NCBI RefSeq assembly: GCF_003597125.1
Contig: NZ_QYYA01000005.1
Location: 124,001 to 188,000 of the forward strand
DNA: 64,000 bases
Reading direction: 5' to 3'
Source of the DNA: Alcanivorax profundi
GTDB taxonomy: Bacteria; Pseudomonadota; Gammaproteobacteria; Pseudomonadales; Alcanivoracaceae
Positions 27,102 to 35,054 of this stretch are shown piece by piece (within the stretch, counting starts at the first letter, position 1; each line of letters starts with the position of its first letter). Under the pieces are notes generated by a model, which saw only the letters and a list, made by a program, of their open reading frames with translations, searched no databases and was not told the origin of the DNA. The position numbers and the translations under genes are program-made.

Positions 27102-27322
27102 GATTTAATCCGCTTATTCCCGATAAAGTTCCGGATTGAGAGTGCGTCGCAATAGCTCACGGCATTTAGACAGATTAGCAAGGCTTTGCCCGCATTACCT
27201 TAGTGGTTTATGCCAGTTAGCGTAAGGATTTTAACGGGTGGACAGAGGCAGAGCCGAATTTATTTTCCTGAATAAAATTCACGTTTCCCAGTTCTGACAT
27301 TCCAGCCGGAGTGAGGGCTGCG
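27102..27322. other. Intergenic region upstream of pqiA
   Basis: It holds the leader of pqiA and the 3' flank of the reductase gene, both on the minus strand. It is more AT-rich than its surroundings. No gene, clear terminator or known operator was seen. Confidence 0.4.
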
Positions 27323-28318
27323 CTAGTCCCGTGGGGCGTAATCGAAGACGTCGCAGTGAATGTTCTGTGCGGGGACCCCTTCGGCCACCAGTGCATCGAA
27401 TACCGCCCAGGCCATGGGCGGGGAGCCGCCAAGAAAAAACAGCGGCAGGGTTGGCTCGCTGAGGGCAGCGAGGGCGGCTTCGTGTACCAGTCCTTGCGCA
27501 TGGTCGGGGTGGTGAATGTCAGAGAGTGATGTGGTGGCTTCGAAGTCCTTCAGGACGCCGGTCCATTGTGCAGGCAGGTTGGGCAGATAAAGATCTTCCG
27601 GGGTGCGTGCGCCCCAGAACAAACGCACGGGGTGTGGGAAGTCCACGGCGATAAGACGCTCGACCATGGCCTTGACGGGTGCAAAACCGGTGGAGCCACA
27701 GATAAACCACACGGGCCGTTCCGGTGCGGTATCGATATAGCGAACGCCAGCAGGCAGCGTCACGCTGACGGTGCTGTCGGCCTTGAGACTGGCCATGATG
27801 TCCTGGGCGGCACTGTTGTCGTCGCCATGGCGAATGTGCAGTTCCAGCTTGCGGCCATCGCAGTGGTTGGCGATAGAGAAGGGATAGCATTCCCCGTGCA
27901 GATTGAGCATCAGATACTGGCCAGCGTGCCACTGGATGCGTTTGCCGGCAGGCAGTTGCAGCCAGGCGCGACTCACATCGTGGTTGAGCGCCTCGATCTC
28001 CAGGATCTGGCAATTCACGTTGTGGACCGGCAGTTCGCCGGGGGCAGTCACCTCGGGCACAGTAATCTCGCAATCGCTGAGTGGCAGGGCGACGCAGTAT
28101 AGCACCTCTGTGCCTTCGGTATCGCCCGCGTGGAGTGTGTGGTTTCGTTGCTGAACGTGTCCGTGGGTCAGTGTGCCGGCGCAGCGTTCGCAGACCCCAT
28201 TGCGGCAAGCGACGGGAAAGCCGAAGCCGGCCTCGTGGCCGGCGTCGACAATGGTTTGATCCGCGCGGCAGGGGAAGCGACCCTTGCCATTGACGGATAT
28301 GGTGTAGATCCGGGGCAC
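27323..28318 (-). CDS. 2Fe-2S ferredoxin/flavin reductase (CDP-glucoseen reductase-like)
   Basis: A 331-residue electron-transfer protein. The plant-type ferredoxin domain at residues 1-95 has ligands CRNGVCERC and a later Cys in LYCVALP. An FAD-binding barrel follows (YPFSIAN, RxYS-type variant), then an NAD(P)-binding domain (CGSTGFAPVKAM and FFLGGSPPM). The layout is that of AscD/CDP-6-deoxy-glucoseen reductase and oxygenase reductase components. No oxygenase partner lies nearby, so its electron acceptor is unknown. It begins with GTG at 28318, directly beside a repeat element, with no clear ribosome site. Confidence 0.85.
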   Translation of the reverse strand: MPRIYTISVNGKGRFPCRADQTIVDAGHEAGFGFPVACRNGVCERCAGTLTHGHVQQRNHTLHAGDTEGTEVLYCVALPLSDCEITVPEVTAPGELPVHNVNCQILEIEALNHDVSRAWLQLPAGKRIQWHAGQYLMLNLHGECYPFSIANHCDGRKLELHIRHGDDNSAAQDIMASLKADSTVSVTLPAGVRYIDTAPERPVWFICGSTGFAPVKAMVERLIAVDFPHPVRLFWGARTPEDLYLPNLPAQWTGVLKDFEATTSLSDIHHPDHAQGLVHEAALAALSEPTLPLFFLGGSPPMAWAVFDALVAEGVPAQNIHCDVFDYAPRD

Positions 28319-28325
28319 AGCTGGA

Positions 28326-28438
28326 TGAATGGATAATGGAAAATTGAGAATTGATAACGAAAGCCACTTCCAGTTGGTACTGCAGGTGGCTCCATAGGGT
28401 TTTCAGTTATCAACTATCCATTCTCAATTATCAATTGC
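28326..28438. repeat. Inverted-arm repeat element upstream of the reductase gene
   Basis: The left arm GGATAATGG, AAAATTGAG, AATTGATAAC and the right arm GTTATCAAC, TATCCATTC, TCAATTATCAATTG are built from degenerate 8-9-bp units in inverse orientation. Between them is a core of about 45 bp with its own AGCCAC/GTGGCT hairpin. The architecture matches the elements at 10121, 11854 and 56904, but the unit sequence is of a different, AT-rich type. Confidence 0.6.
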
Positions 28439-28445
28439 CTGCTCT

Positions 28446-28832
28446 TTAGCCGCCAACGCCGACAAACAAGGCAACAATACAGCCCATGCCAAATGCCCAG
28501 ACCAGGGTGCGGGCGCTGGCCCAGTCCGCGATATAGCAGACGGTAAACATGACGCGGCTGAGAACAAACGCCAGGGCGATACCGTCGATGGTGCCTTGCG
28601 GTGCCGTGGCGGCCAGATGGGCGATGATAACGGCGGCAGCGAACGCCGGCGTCACTTCAAAACCGTTTTGCTGTGCCCAGTGGGCCCGCTTGCGGCTGCC
28701 TTCCAGGGTTTCCAGGAATTCGCGCGGGTTGTGGTTCTGTTTGGGGCCGAAGCCGCCCTGGAATTTGGCCAGAGAGGTGGCAAGGTAAGGCAGGAAGATG
28801 GCGGCAAGTACGCACCAGTAAGCAATGGTCAT
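28446..28832 (-). CDS. MAPEG family membrane protein
   Basis: A 128-residue protein with four hydrophobic helices, belonging to the MAPEG superfamily (microsomal glutathione transferase-like). Family-typical features are an N-terminal helix (MTIAYWCVLAAIFLPYLAT), the loop NPREFLETLEG with RAHWAQQNGFE, and a third helix with FVLSRVMFTVCYIAD. Bacterial members may conjugate glutathione to lipophilic compounds; none is assigned here. The start is fixed by AAGGAG 7 bases before the ATG. Confidence 0.88.
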   Translation of the reverse strand: MTIAYWCVLAAIFLPYLATSLAKFQGGFGPKQNHNPREFLETLEGSRKRAHWAQQNGFEVTPAFAAAVIIAHLAATAPQGTIDGIALAFVLSRVMFTVCYIADWASARTLVWAFGMGCIVALFVGVGG

Positions 28833-28940
28833 CAAGTTCTCCTTGGTCTGTTCAAAACTGCAGGAGCCAAGCGGCAGGGTGATGCCGTCCTTGCGACAAT
28901 CGCCATGCAAGCATGGCTTCTGCAGGGTAAGGGTTCCGCC

Positions 28941-30263
28941 TCAGGGGGTGGTTTTGTGTCGTGATGTCGAGGCTAGCAGGCTGCGCTCGATTATCGCAAA
29001 ACGGTCCTGCCCCCATACCATGTCATCTTGAGTCATAAAGCTGGGCACGCCCCAGCTGCCCGCGGCCATCATGGCGTTGCGATTGTCTTCGGCGCGGTCA
29101 CGCCAGCTGTCGTCATCCAGCCAGCGGCGAGCGCGTTTCCAGTCCAGGCCGGCGTTTTCGACCAGGAACTTCAAGCCATTGTCGCTGGCGGCATTGATGC
29201 CCTGGCTCCATATGCCGGTCGCTGCGGCACGTAACCATTCCCGCAGGCGGCCCTCTTTTTCTGCAAAGGGCCAGATGGCCATGCAGCGTTCTACCCCCGC
29301 GCCTACCGGGTCGCACACTTTGCCGAAGGGTACTTGATGAAGTCGGGCTTCGCGGGCGGCATCCTTGAGAATATAAAAGCGTTTGGCGCGGGGGACACTC
29401 AAGCCGCGCATGACCATGGGTAACACCGGGCGAATTTTCAGTGTGAGGCCATAGTGGTCTGCCAGGGCATAGGTGCGAGACAGCGCCACATAGGAGTAGG
29501 GGCTGCGAAAGGAAAAATACAGCACCAAGGGTGAATCCTTGAGGGCAGGAATGGCGTCCTTCAGGCGGGCCCGCTTGGCTCGACCGTAGGGCAGGGGCCA
29601 GTCCTGGGTACCCAGTCCCAGGTCATTCAGGCGGTGGGCCAGGTGGTCAAGCCGTTCCACGCTCCAGTACCACTCTCCTTGATAGTGCAGCGTGCCGGTA
29701 AGGTAATGGCCATCGGCAAGAAACTGGTCGCGGCGGGCCTCCAGTGCCAGTTGGGCGCGGTCGGCGGCCATTTGGCCATGTTCGCAGAGCAGCGCTTCAA
29801 GCTTGTCGTGATCGTGGCGCCACAACGCATCCGCCAGCGCGGCGGCCAGGCTCCAGAAGCGCTCGTCGCCTTCGTGTTTGAGCAGGCAGCGGGTCGCGGC
29901 GAGGCTGACCTCGCGAGGGGGAAGTTGCCAGTCCTTGGGGAAGGTCAGTTCATGCAGTTCGGCCAGCTGCAGGGCATCCCGGGGAGCCAGCTCCTCAAGC
30001 ATGTCGGCAGCCGGATACATCTGCTGATCCAGGTAAAGCATGACCCGAGGTGTGATGGTAATGCCGAAGTGCCGGGCAAAACGGGGCAGCACCTGTGCCA
30101 TCAGCACGGAATAAGGGTCATCGATGCGGAAGTAGAAGGTGGCCTGATGAGGCTGGCGCCGAAGGACCCGTCGCCATTCCCGCAAACGGCGGCGCAGCTG
30201 CTGCAGGCTTTCACTGGTAATCAGGCGCGCCACGTAGGGCATCAGTTTGTGTTTAAGGCTCAT
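28941..30263 (-). CDS. Double DsbA-fold / HCCA-isomerase-like protein
   Basis: A 440-residue protein with two thioredoxin-like DsbA/2-hydroxychromene-2-carboxylate isomerase domains (about residues 40-215 and 240-430). Each opens with a strand followed by an Asp/Ser-Pro-Tyr turn: YFRIDDPYSVL and YFSFRSPYSYVAL. The second domain has the typical end GSWGVPSFMTQDDMVWGQDR. No CxxC pair is seen at either active site, so it is not a thiol oxidase; a glutathione-dependent isomerase-like role is the family alternative. The substrate is unknown. Confidence 0.8.
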   Translation of the reverse strand: MSLKHKLMPYVARLITSESLQQLRRRLREWRRVLRRQPHQATFYFRIDDPYSVLMAQVLPRFARHFGITITPRVMLYLDQQMYPAADMLEELAPRDALQLAELHELTFPKDWQLPPREVSLAATRCLLKHEGDERFWSLAAALADALWRHDHDKLEALLCEHGQMAADRAQLALEARRDQFLADGHYLTGTLHYQGEWYWSVERLDHLAHRLNDLGLGTQDWPLPYGRAKRARLKDAIPALKDSPLVLYFSFRSPYSYVALSRTYALADHYGLTLKIRPVLPMVMRGLSVPRAKRFYILKDAAREARLHQVPFGKVCDPVGAGVERCMAIWPFAEKEGRLREWLRAAATGIWSQGINAASDNGLKFLVENAGLDWKRARRWLDDDSWRDRAEDNRNAMMAAGSWGVPSFMTQDDMVWGQDRFAIIERSLLASTSRHKTTP

Positions 30264-30511
30264 GCGCTGGGGGACTCCTTTGAGGCGCGTTAAAGGCCAG
30301 GCTGGTCACTATAGCCTACGCCATCCCTGTCTTTGGGTGAAAAGGGGTAAAACGAAGGGTTCCTTGCGTAACGGCAACCGCGTAAGCGTGTCGGTTATTC
30401 GCTACGCTCACCCTGCGGGCGTTCCTTCGCTGCGCTCGGTGGCGGCGCGATCTCCGTTGTTCGAGTTGCGAGACGCGGGTTTTGAGTCATCGGGCTGCGA
30501 TTGCGAGGCAC
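30264..30511. other. Intergenic region with GC-rich repeats
   Basis: Contains a GC-rich stretch with GTTATTCGCTACGCTCACC (about 30392-30411) that recurs in variant form near 32879 and 40731. Also present is a degenerate CGAGTTGCGAG motif, similar to one inside the element at 36463. No gene is supported. Confidence 0.4.
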
Positions 30512-30546
30512 AAAAAAGGCGGCGCCATTTGCATGGGGCCGCCTTT
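30512..30546 (-). terminator. Intrinsic terminator of ilvD
   Basis: On the minus strand a GC-rich stem is formed between GCCGCC (30538-30543) and GGCGGC (30518-30523), extended by flanking A/T pairs. It is followed by six T (A-run 30512-30517 on the plus strand). It starts 15 bp past the ilvD stop. Confidence 0.8.
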
Positions 30547-30560
30547 CCCGGGGCTGCGGG

Positions 30561-32408
30561 TTAGTCGCCGATCTGGCTCAGATCACGAATCGCCCCACGG
30601 TCAGCACTGGTGGTAAGTGCGGCATAGGCTTTGAGGGCCGTGGAGACCCGGCGCTGCCGGATTTCCTTGGGCTTGTAAGCCAGCTTGCCGCGCTCTTCCA
30701 TCTTGATGCGACGATGCGCCAGTTCCTCATCGCTGACCTCCAGGCGGATGGTGCGGTTGGGGATATCGATGGCAATGGTGTCGCCTTCCTGCACCAGCGC
30801 GATGGCGCCGCCTTCCGCCGCTTCCGGAGAGGCGTGACCGATAGACAGGCCAGAGGTGCCACCAGAGAAACGGCCATCGGTGAGCAGGGCGCACTGCTTG
30901 CCCAGTCCCTTGGATTTCAGGTAGCTGGTGGGGTACAGCATTTCCTGCATGCCCGGGCCCCCTTTCGGGCCTTCGTAGCGAATCACGACCACATCGCCGG
31001 CGACAATCTGGTCGCCGAGGATGGCGCGAACAGCGGAATCCTGGGACTCAAAAACCCGGGCGCGGCCGGTGAAGGTGAGAATGGAATCGTCCACCCCGGC
31101 GGTCTTCACGATACAGCCCCGTTCGGCAATGTTGCCGTACAGCACGGCCAGCCCGCCGTCCTTGCTGTAAGCGTGCTCGTAGTTACGGATGCAGCCGTTT
31201 TCGCGGTCGTCATCCAGCGACTCCCAACGGGTGTCCTGGCTGAAGGCCGTCTGGGTGGGGATGCCCGCAGGGCCGGCGGTGAACATCTTTTTCACGCCTT
31301 CATCCTGGGTGCGGATGATGTCGTAGTGTTCCAGTGCTTCCGCCACGGACGCCGAATGCACCATGGGGATATCCCGGTGCAGCAGCCCGGCCCGGTCCAG
31401 CTCGCCGAGGATACCCATCACGCCGCCGGCGCGATGTACATCTTCCATGTGGTACTTCTGGGTGGCAGGGGCCACCTTGGACAGACACGGCACCTTGCGG
31501 CTCAGCCGGTCGATGTCTTCCATGGTGAAATCCACCTCGCCTTCCTGGGCCGCCGCCAGCAGGTGCAGCACGGTATTGGTGGAGCCGCCCATGGCGATAT
31601 CCAGGCTCATGGCATTTTCGAATGCCTTGACGTTGGCAATGTTGCGCGGCAGCACGGCTTCCACATCCTGCTCGTAGTACAGGCGGGCGATATCGACCAC
31701 GCGACGGCCGGCTTCCAGAAACAGTTCGCGACGGTCGGCATGGGTCGCCAGCAGCGAACCATTGCCCGGCAACGACAGCCCCAGCGCCTCGGTCAGGCAG
31801 TTCATGGAGTTGGCCGTGAACATACCGGAGCAGGAGCCACAGGTGGGACAGGCTGAGCGCTCTACCTCGTTGACGGTCTCGTCGTCCACGCTGTCATCGG
31901 CGGCCATGACCATGGCGTCTACCAGATCCAGCTTGTGCTCGGACAGCTTGGTCTTGCCGGCCTCCATAGGGCCGCCAGACACGAATATCACCGGGATGTT
32001 CAGGCGCATGGAGGCCATCAGCATGCCGGGGGTGATCTTGTCGCAGTTGGAAATGCACACCAGCGCGTCCGCGCAGTGGGCGTTGACCATGTACTCCACG
32101 GAATCGGCAATGATGTCGCGGCTGGGCAGGGAGTAGAGCATCCCGTCGTGGCCCATGGCGATGCCGTCGTCCACCGCGATGGTGTTGAATTCCTTGGCGA
32201 TACCGCCGGCTTTTTCGACCTCGCCGGCCACCAGCTGGCCCATGTCCTTCAGGTGCACATGACCGGGCACGAACTGGGTAAAGGAGTTGGCGATGGCAAT
32301 GATCGGCTTGCCGAAGTCGCCATCTTTCATGCCCGTGGCGCGCCACAGGGCACGAGCGCCGGCCATATTACGGCCGTGGGTGGATGTGCGAGAGCGATAC
32401 TGCGGCAT
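30561..32408 (-). CDS. ilvD: Dihydroxy-acid dehydratase
   Basis: An iron-sulfur enzyme making 2-oxo acids for valine, leucine and isoleucine (and pantothenate). The 615-residue length equals the usual enterobacterial enzyme. Cluster cysteines sit in [10 protein letters not shown] and in the [16 protein letters not shown] block. The C-terminal [20 protein letters not shown] is the family signature 2. It is monocistronic, with its own terminator. The partner aminotransferase ilvE is 11 kb away. Confidence 0.97.
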   Translation of the reverse strand: MPQYRSRTSTHGRNMAGARALWRATGMKDGDFGKPIIAIANSFTQFVPGHVHLKDMGQLVAGEVEKAGGIAKEFNTIAVDDGIAMGHDGMLYSLPSRDIIADSVEYMVNAHCADALVCISNCDKITPGMLMASMRLNIPVIFVSGGPMEAGKTKLSEHKLDLVDAMVMAADDSVDDETVNEVERSACPTCGSCSGMFTANSMNCLTEALGLSLPGNGSLLATHADRRELFLEAGRRVVDIARLYYEQDVEAVLPRNIANVKAFENAMSLDIAMGGSTNTVLHLLAAAQEGEVDFTMEDIDRLSRKVPCLSKVAPATQKYHMEDVHRAGGVMGILGELDRAGLLHRDIPMVHSASVAEALEHYDIIRTQDEGVKKMFTAGPAGIPTQTAFSQDTRWESLDDDRENGCIRNYEHAYSKDGGLAVLYGNIAERGCIVKTAGVDDSILTFTGRARVFESQDSAVRAILGDQIVAGDVVVIRYEGPKGGPGMQEMLYPTSYLKSKGLGKQCALLTDGRFSGGTSGLSIGHASPEAAEGGAIALVQEGDTIAIDIPNRTIRLEVSDEELAHRRIKMEERGKLAYKPKEIRQRRVSTALKAYAALTTSADRGAIRDLSQIGD

Positions 32409-33299
32409 GAGAACCTCGTTATGGTCGATAACTGTGCATAAGGGGAGTCATTGTAACCCACAGAGGGGGAATTCTCACAGGCGCCGGCCGCCTATTGAAA
32501 ACAGGCTGTTTTGCAGCAGATCCAGCTCGCTGGACGAATGCGGAGATGACGGTGGTATATGGCTGGATGGCTTTCTGGCAGCCTGTGGGCCCATCGCACC
32601 AATAGAGGTGCTTGTCCTCGCCGGACGGGCCCAAAGGGGGAGCTGGCTCCCCCTCTGGGCTCCCCGCCACCCCGGGCCGCTCGGCCTGCTCCGCAGGCAC
32701 ACTCCGGTACTCGCCCTGTGACGGACGCAAAAAAGACTCGCTCCGCTCAGACAGGTTTTTTGCTCTACGCCGTCACGGGGCTCCGTTCCTCGACTCACTC
32801 TAACGGGGAAGATGCCGCGCGGATGGCATTGGCGTTCTTGTATCGCGAAAACGTTCAGGGTTGCTGTAGGAGTGCCAGTTATTCGCTTCGCTCGGTGAGG
32901 CGCGAATTCTGCGGTAGTCGTGGCTTCCTCTTTGCCGGTATGGCACTCACTTTCACGTCATCGCGCCTAACAAACATACGTGCCCTGCCTGAGCTTCCGG
33001 AGCACTATTAAAATGATGGTGTGGGCCATGCTCAACAGATGGGGCCACAGTCTTTGTAGGATATGACTTACAGAAAAAGCTAACCGGTTGATATAAAGTG
33101 ATTTTAATAAGCCATGTGAAGCGGTTAAGTGCACCTGATTCCCGGAAATAAGCCGCACGCTCGAGTTTTGTCAGACGAGAAAAGGTCGCATTTGCTCGTT
33201 AAGCTACTGAAGGGAAGCCGCTTTTTGGATATATGTGCTTTAACCCGTTAAGAATTATATCGAAAAAAGATATGTCGAACCGTTCGACTGAATACGCTG
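32409..33299. other. Long non-coding region left of the cassette array
   Basis: About 890 bp without a supportable gene. The first part (32596-32811) is a GC-rich repeat-bearing segment whose ends recur inverted at 34850-34962. Behind it come a variant GTTATTCGCTTCGCTC motif (32878) and then increasingly AT-rich DNA toward the first cassette gene. No integrase gene or clear attI is seen. The boundary GTTATATGC at 33299 looks like the recombination point in front of the first cassette. Confidence 0.5.
32596..32811. repeat. Left inverted flank of the cassette region
   Basis: Two stretches recur as exact inverted copies on the other side of the three cassette genes. The outer 32 bp (32608-32639, starting GTGCTTGTCCTCGCCGG) match 34919-34950, and the inner 31 bp (32781-32811, starting CTCCGTTCCTCGACTCAC) match 34850-34880. 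The DNA between outer and inner stretches differs (141 bp here, 38 bp on the right). Confidence 0.8.
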
Positions 33300-33308
33300 T
33301 TATATGCA

Positions 33309-33674
33309 ATGAAGAAAAAACTGATTTTCACAGCACTATTGAGCCTGATTTCGTCGTCGGCGGTTTCTTCAGATGCCTGGGGCTCAGACCTTATTGAGTT
33401 CGATCTTGAAGGTGGAACGAAGAAGGAAACGATGCTTTGGGTATCAGGGTTTTCCTACAGCACTACGGAATTGCTGCGAGGAGCGGCCTGCCTTAAAGGC
33501 CAGCTATATGTAGGAAGCAAAGAGCTTATTGGGGCCCTGAACAGAGCTTTCTCTGAGCAACAAGTTACATCAGAAGCTGCTGCAGCTGAACTGGGGCGTT
33601 ATATCCGCTCTCAATACGCCTGCGCAGCATATAGCAAGAAGCTGCAGCCGACCGCTGACGCGCCGGCTGAGTAA
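33309..33674 (+). CDS. Cassette gene A: small exported protein of unknown function
   Basis: A 121-residue protein with a signal peptide at residues 1-20 (MKKKLIFTALLSLISSSAVS). The mature part is mixed helical, with two Cys (about 59 and 109, in AACLKG and YACAAY) that could form a disulfide, and helices typical of small periplasmic proteins of the Rap/HdeA size class. No family is recognised. Its ATG lies 9 bp inside the proposed cassette start, and its last codons run into an attC-like site. Base composition is lower in GC than the neighbouring core genes. Confidence 0.6.
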   Translation: MKKKLIFTALLSLISSSAVSSDAWGSDLIEFDLEGGTKKETMLWVSGFSYSTTELLRGAACLKGQLYVGSKELIGALNRAFSEQQVTSEAAAAELGRYIRSQYACAAYSKKLQPTADAPAE

Positions 33675-33685
33675 GGCGTTAAGGC
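33628..33685 (+). other. attC-like site of cassette A (degenerate)
   Basis: Begins GCATATAGC and ends GGCGTTAAGGC, with an inner CAGCCG (33645-33650) pairing with CGGCTG (33663-33668). The cleavage point would be G33678/T33679. The left core box is degenerate, so this is the weakest of the three sites. Confidence 0.4.
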
Positions 33686-33688
33686 CAT

Positions 33689-34168
33689 ATGAAGATCGTA
33701 CACTACGAATCGAATGCACCATGGGTAGGGAAAATGAAATGTCCAAACCCTAAGTGCGGAAAGGAAACTCCTGCTTGGCAATCAAGTGGTATGAGCGATA
33801 GTTGCCCGCATTTTTTCTGTGATACTTGCTCCAATGTAATCCACAGAGAACAAGACCATGCGTTGCTCTATGAAAATGAGGCCAACCAAGAACTCTTGGA
33901 TCAAATAGCGGCAACTCTTCCAAATTGCTCTTGTGGAGGCAGGTTTGTTCCTGGGGCAAATCCAAAATGTCCGAGCTGCAGTACCGAATACGCACACCAA
34001 TGGGATGCTGTAAAAAGGTTGAATGTACCTTTTATGCCGATCTTAGATGGTTCCTGCTTAATTCGGGATAGGCTGTATTCGTATGAAGTGTGCATTGGCT
34101 CTAAACCCAAATACTGGTGGCGTTTGTTCGCAAATGCCTTAACAAGTTTAGGCAAGGGACGCTCCTGA
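33689..34168 (+). CDS. Cassette gene B: cysteine-rich zinc-ribbon-like protein
   Basis: A 159-residue cytoplasmic protein with 11 cysteines, most in CxxC-like pairs: C18/C23, C39, C44/C47, C80/C82 and C94/C97. This suggests two or more zinc-binding ribbons in the first 100 residues. The C-terminal part (residues 110-159) is hydrophobic/aromatic (KYWWRLFANALTSL). No known family is recognised; it could bind nucleic acid or protein. The ATG lies 10 bp inside the proposed cassette; the stop lies within the following attC site, as is usual for cassette genes. Confidence 0.6.
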   Translation: MKIVHYESNAPWVGKMKCPNPKCGKETPAWQSSGMSDSCPHFFCDTCSNVIHREQDHALLYENEANQELLDQIAATLPNCSCGGRFVPGANPKCPSCSTEYAHQWDAVKRLNVPFMPILDGSCLIRDRLYSYEVCIGSKPKYWWRLFANALTSLGKGRS

Positions 34169-34196
34169 CGTCGTGCCCCTGCTAAAAGCGTTATGC
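34136..34196 (+). other. attC site of cassette B
   Basis: About 61 bp beginning GCCTTAAC and ending in the canonical GCGTTATGC core. The inner arms pair well: TTTAGGCAAGGGACG on the left with CGTGCCCCTGCTAAA on the right, with an extrahelical base as is typical of attC. The cleavage point is G34190/T34191. It overlaps the 3' end of gene B. Confidence 0.75.
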
Positions 34197-34218
34197 AATC
34201 CAAAACTACGGGGAAAAA

Positions 34219-34767
34219 ATGAAGTTAGTAAAGTTTACGTTTGTTCTAGTTGTATGCTCATATCTTTGGGGTTGTGCTTCAGGAGCAAAAATGGAAAACA
34301 TGGTTTTCCACGGCGATCAAAAAAAATACTCTGAAGAAATACAAGAAAACTTGGGGCTTGGGCAAGTGTCAGGTGGAAAAAAGACCAATCCCGCGTGGAC
34401 CTCTGAAATTGATAATGAAGCATTTTTGGGTGCTGTGAAAGAGAGCCTCAAATCTCAGGGCCTCTATTCAGATAACGGAAAATATCGATTAGAAGTAAAC
34501 ATGCTCAAAGTCGACCAACCGCTATTTGGATTAGATTTAGAAGTAACTGCGCATGTTCGATACATTTTAACCAACGTTGATAGCGGAGAAGTGATTTTTG
34601 ATGATACGGTTATAACACCCCATACCGCTGGTGTGGGTGACGCTTTTGCCGCTGTGAAAAGACTTAGGTTAGCCAATGAAGGTTCGGCCAAGAAAAATAT
34701 TGAAGGGTTGCTTAATAAATTGTCAGATCTTCGCATAGATCCACAAGAAATATCATTGGCCAAGTAA
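34219..34767 (+). CDS. Cassette gene C: lipoprotein of unknown function
   Basis: A 182-residue lipoprotein with a signal of about 18 residues and a lipobox-like LWGC (Cys19). The mature part is mixed alpha/beta: NEAFLGAVKESLKSQGLY, then YRLEVNMLKVDQPLFGLDLEV and ILTNVDSGEVIFDDTV. This resembles the strand-rich, UPF-type lipoproteins that carry a short conserved barrel-like domain, but I assign no family. It is AT-rich relative to the core genome. The ATG lies 28 bp inside the proposed cassette, preceded by GGGGAAAAA. Confidence 0.65.
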   Translation: MKLVKFTFVLVVCSYLWGCASGAKMENMVFHGDQKKYSEEIQENLGLGQVSGGKKTNPAWTSEIDNEAFLGAVKESLKSQGLYSDNGKYRLEVNMLKVDQPLFGLDLEVTAHVRYILTNVDSGEVIFDDTVITPHTAGVGDAFAAVKRLRLANEGSAKKNIEGLLNKLSDLRIDPQEISLAK

Positions 34768-34768
34768 T

Positions 34769-34825
34769 GCATAACAAGCAGCTGCAAGCGACGCACTGCG
34801 TGCGCTCTGGAGCTGGGCGTTGAAT
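34769..34825 (+). other. attC site of cassette C
   Basis: About 57 bp from GCATAACAAG to GGCGTTGAAT, starting two bases behind the stop of gene C. CAGCT (34779-34783) pairs with AGCTG-type sequence on the right arm. The centre has a CGCA/TGCG hairpin like those in Vibrio-type repeats. The cleavage point is G34819/T34820. Confidence 0.65.
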
Positions 34826-34849
34826 AACCTTAAGCGTTCCCGGGCGGCC

Positions 34850-34962
34850 CTTCCCCGTTAGAGTGAGTCGAGGAACGGAGTCGGGGCGCGTGGGAGTCCA
34901 GAGGGGTGCCGCGCAGCACCCCTTTGGGCCCGTCCGGCGAGGACAAGCACGGTTATCGGTGC
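34850..34962. repeat. Right inverted flank of the cassette region
   Basis: Inverted counterpart of 32596-32811: the inner 31 bp at 34850-34880 and the outer 32 bp at 34919-34950 are exact reverse complements of the left copies. The outer match continues imperfectly (GCACC.ATA..GTG) to 34962. The 38 bp between the two stretches contain a small GGGGTGC/GCACCCC hairpin. Confidence 0.8.
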
Positions 34963-35002
34963 GAAATGATTTCAGGTTGGCAGCAAGTCATCCAGGCGGG
35001 AG

Positions 35003-35044
35003 CCACAATCCCTTCCTAATCGCCATGCAAGCATAGGCTCCCAC
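35003..35044. repeat. REP-like unit upstream of the argA 3' end
   Basis: On the minus strand it reads GTGGGAGCC, then TATGCTTGCATGGCGATT, and closes with GGCTCCC, forming a GGGAGCC/GGCTCCC hairpin. The inner ATCGCCATGCAAGCAT recurs at 28900-28915 behind the MAPEG gene. Confidence 0.5.
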
Positions 35045-35054
35045 GGCGATAGCC

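Noticed and set aside
30501..31856. Plus-strand open frame opposite ilvD
   Set aside because: Shadow of ilvD; it begins inside the ilvD terminator and has no recognisable domain.
33060..33245. Additional attC sites or gene-less cassettes left of cassette A
   Set aside because: Several GTTAAGY-like words exist (e.g. near 33124 and 33210), but no paired inner arms could be found, so I do not claim more cassettes there.
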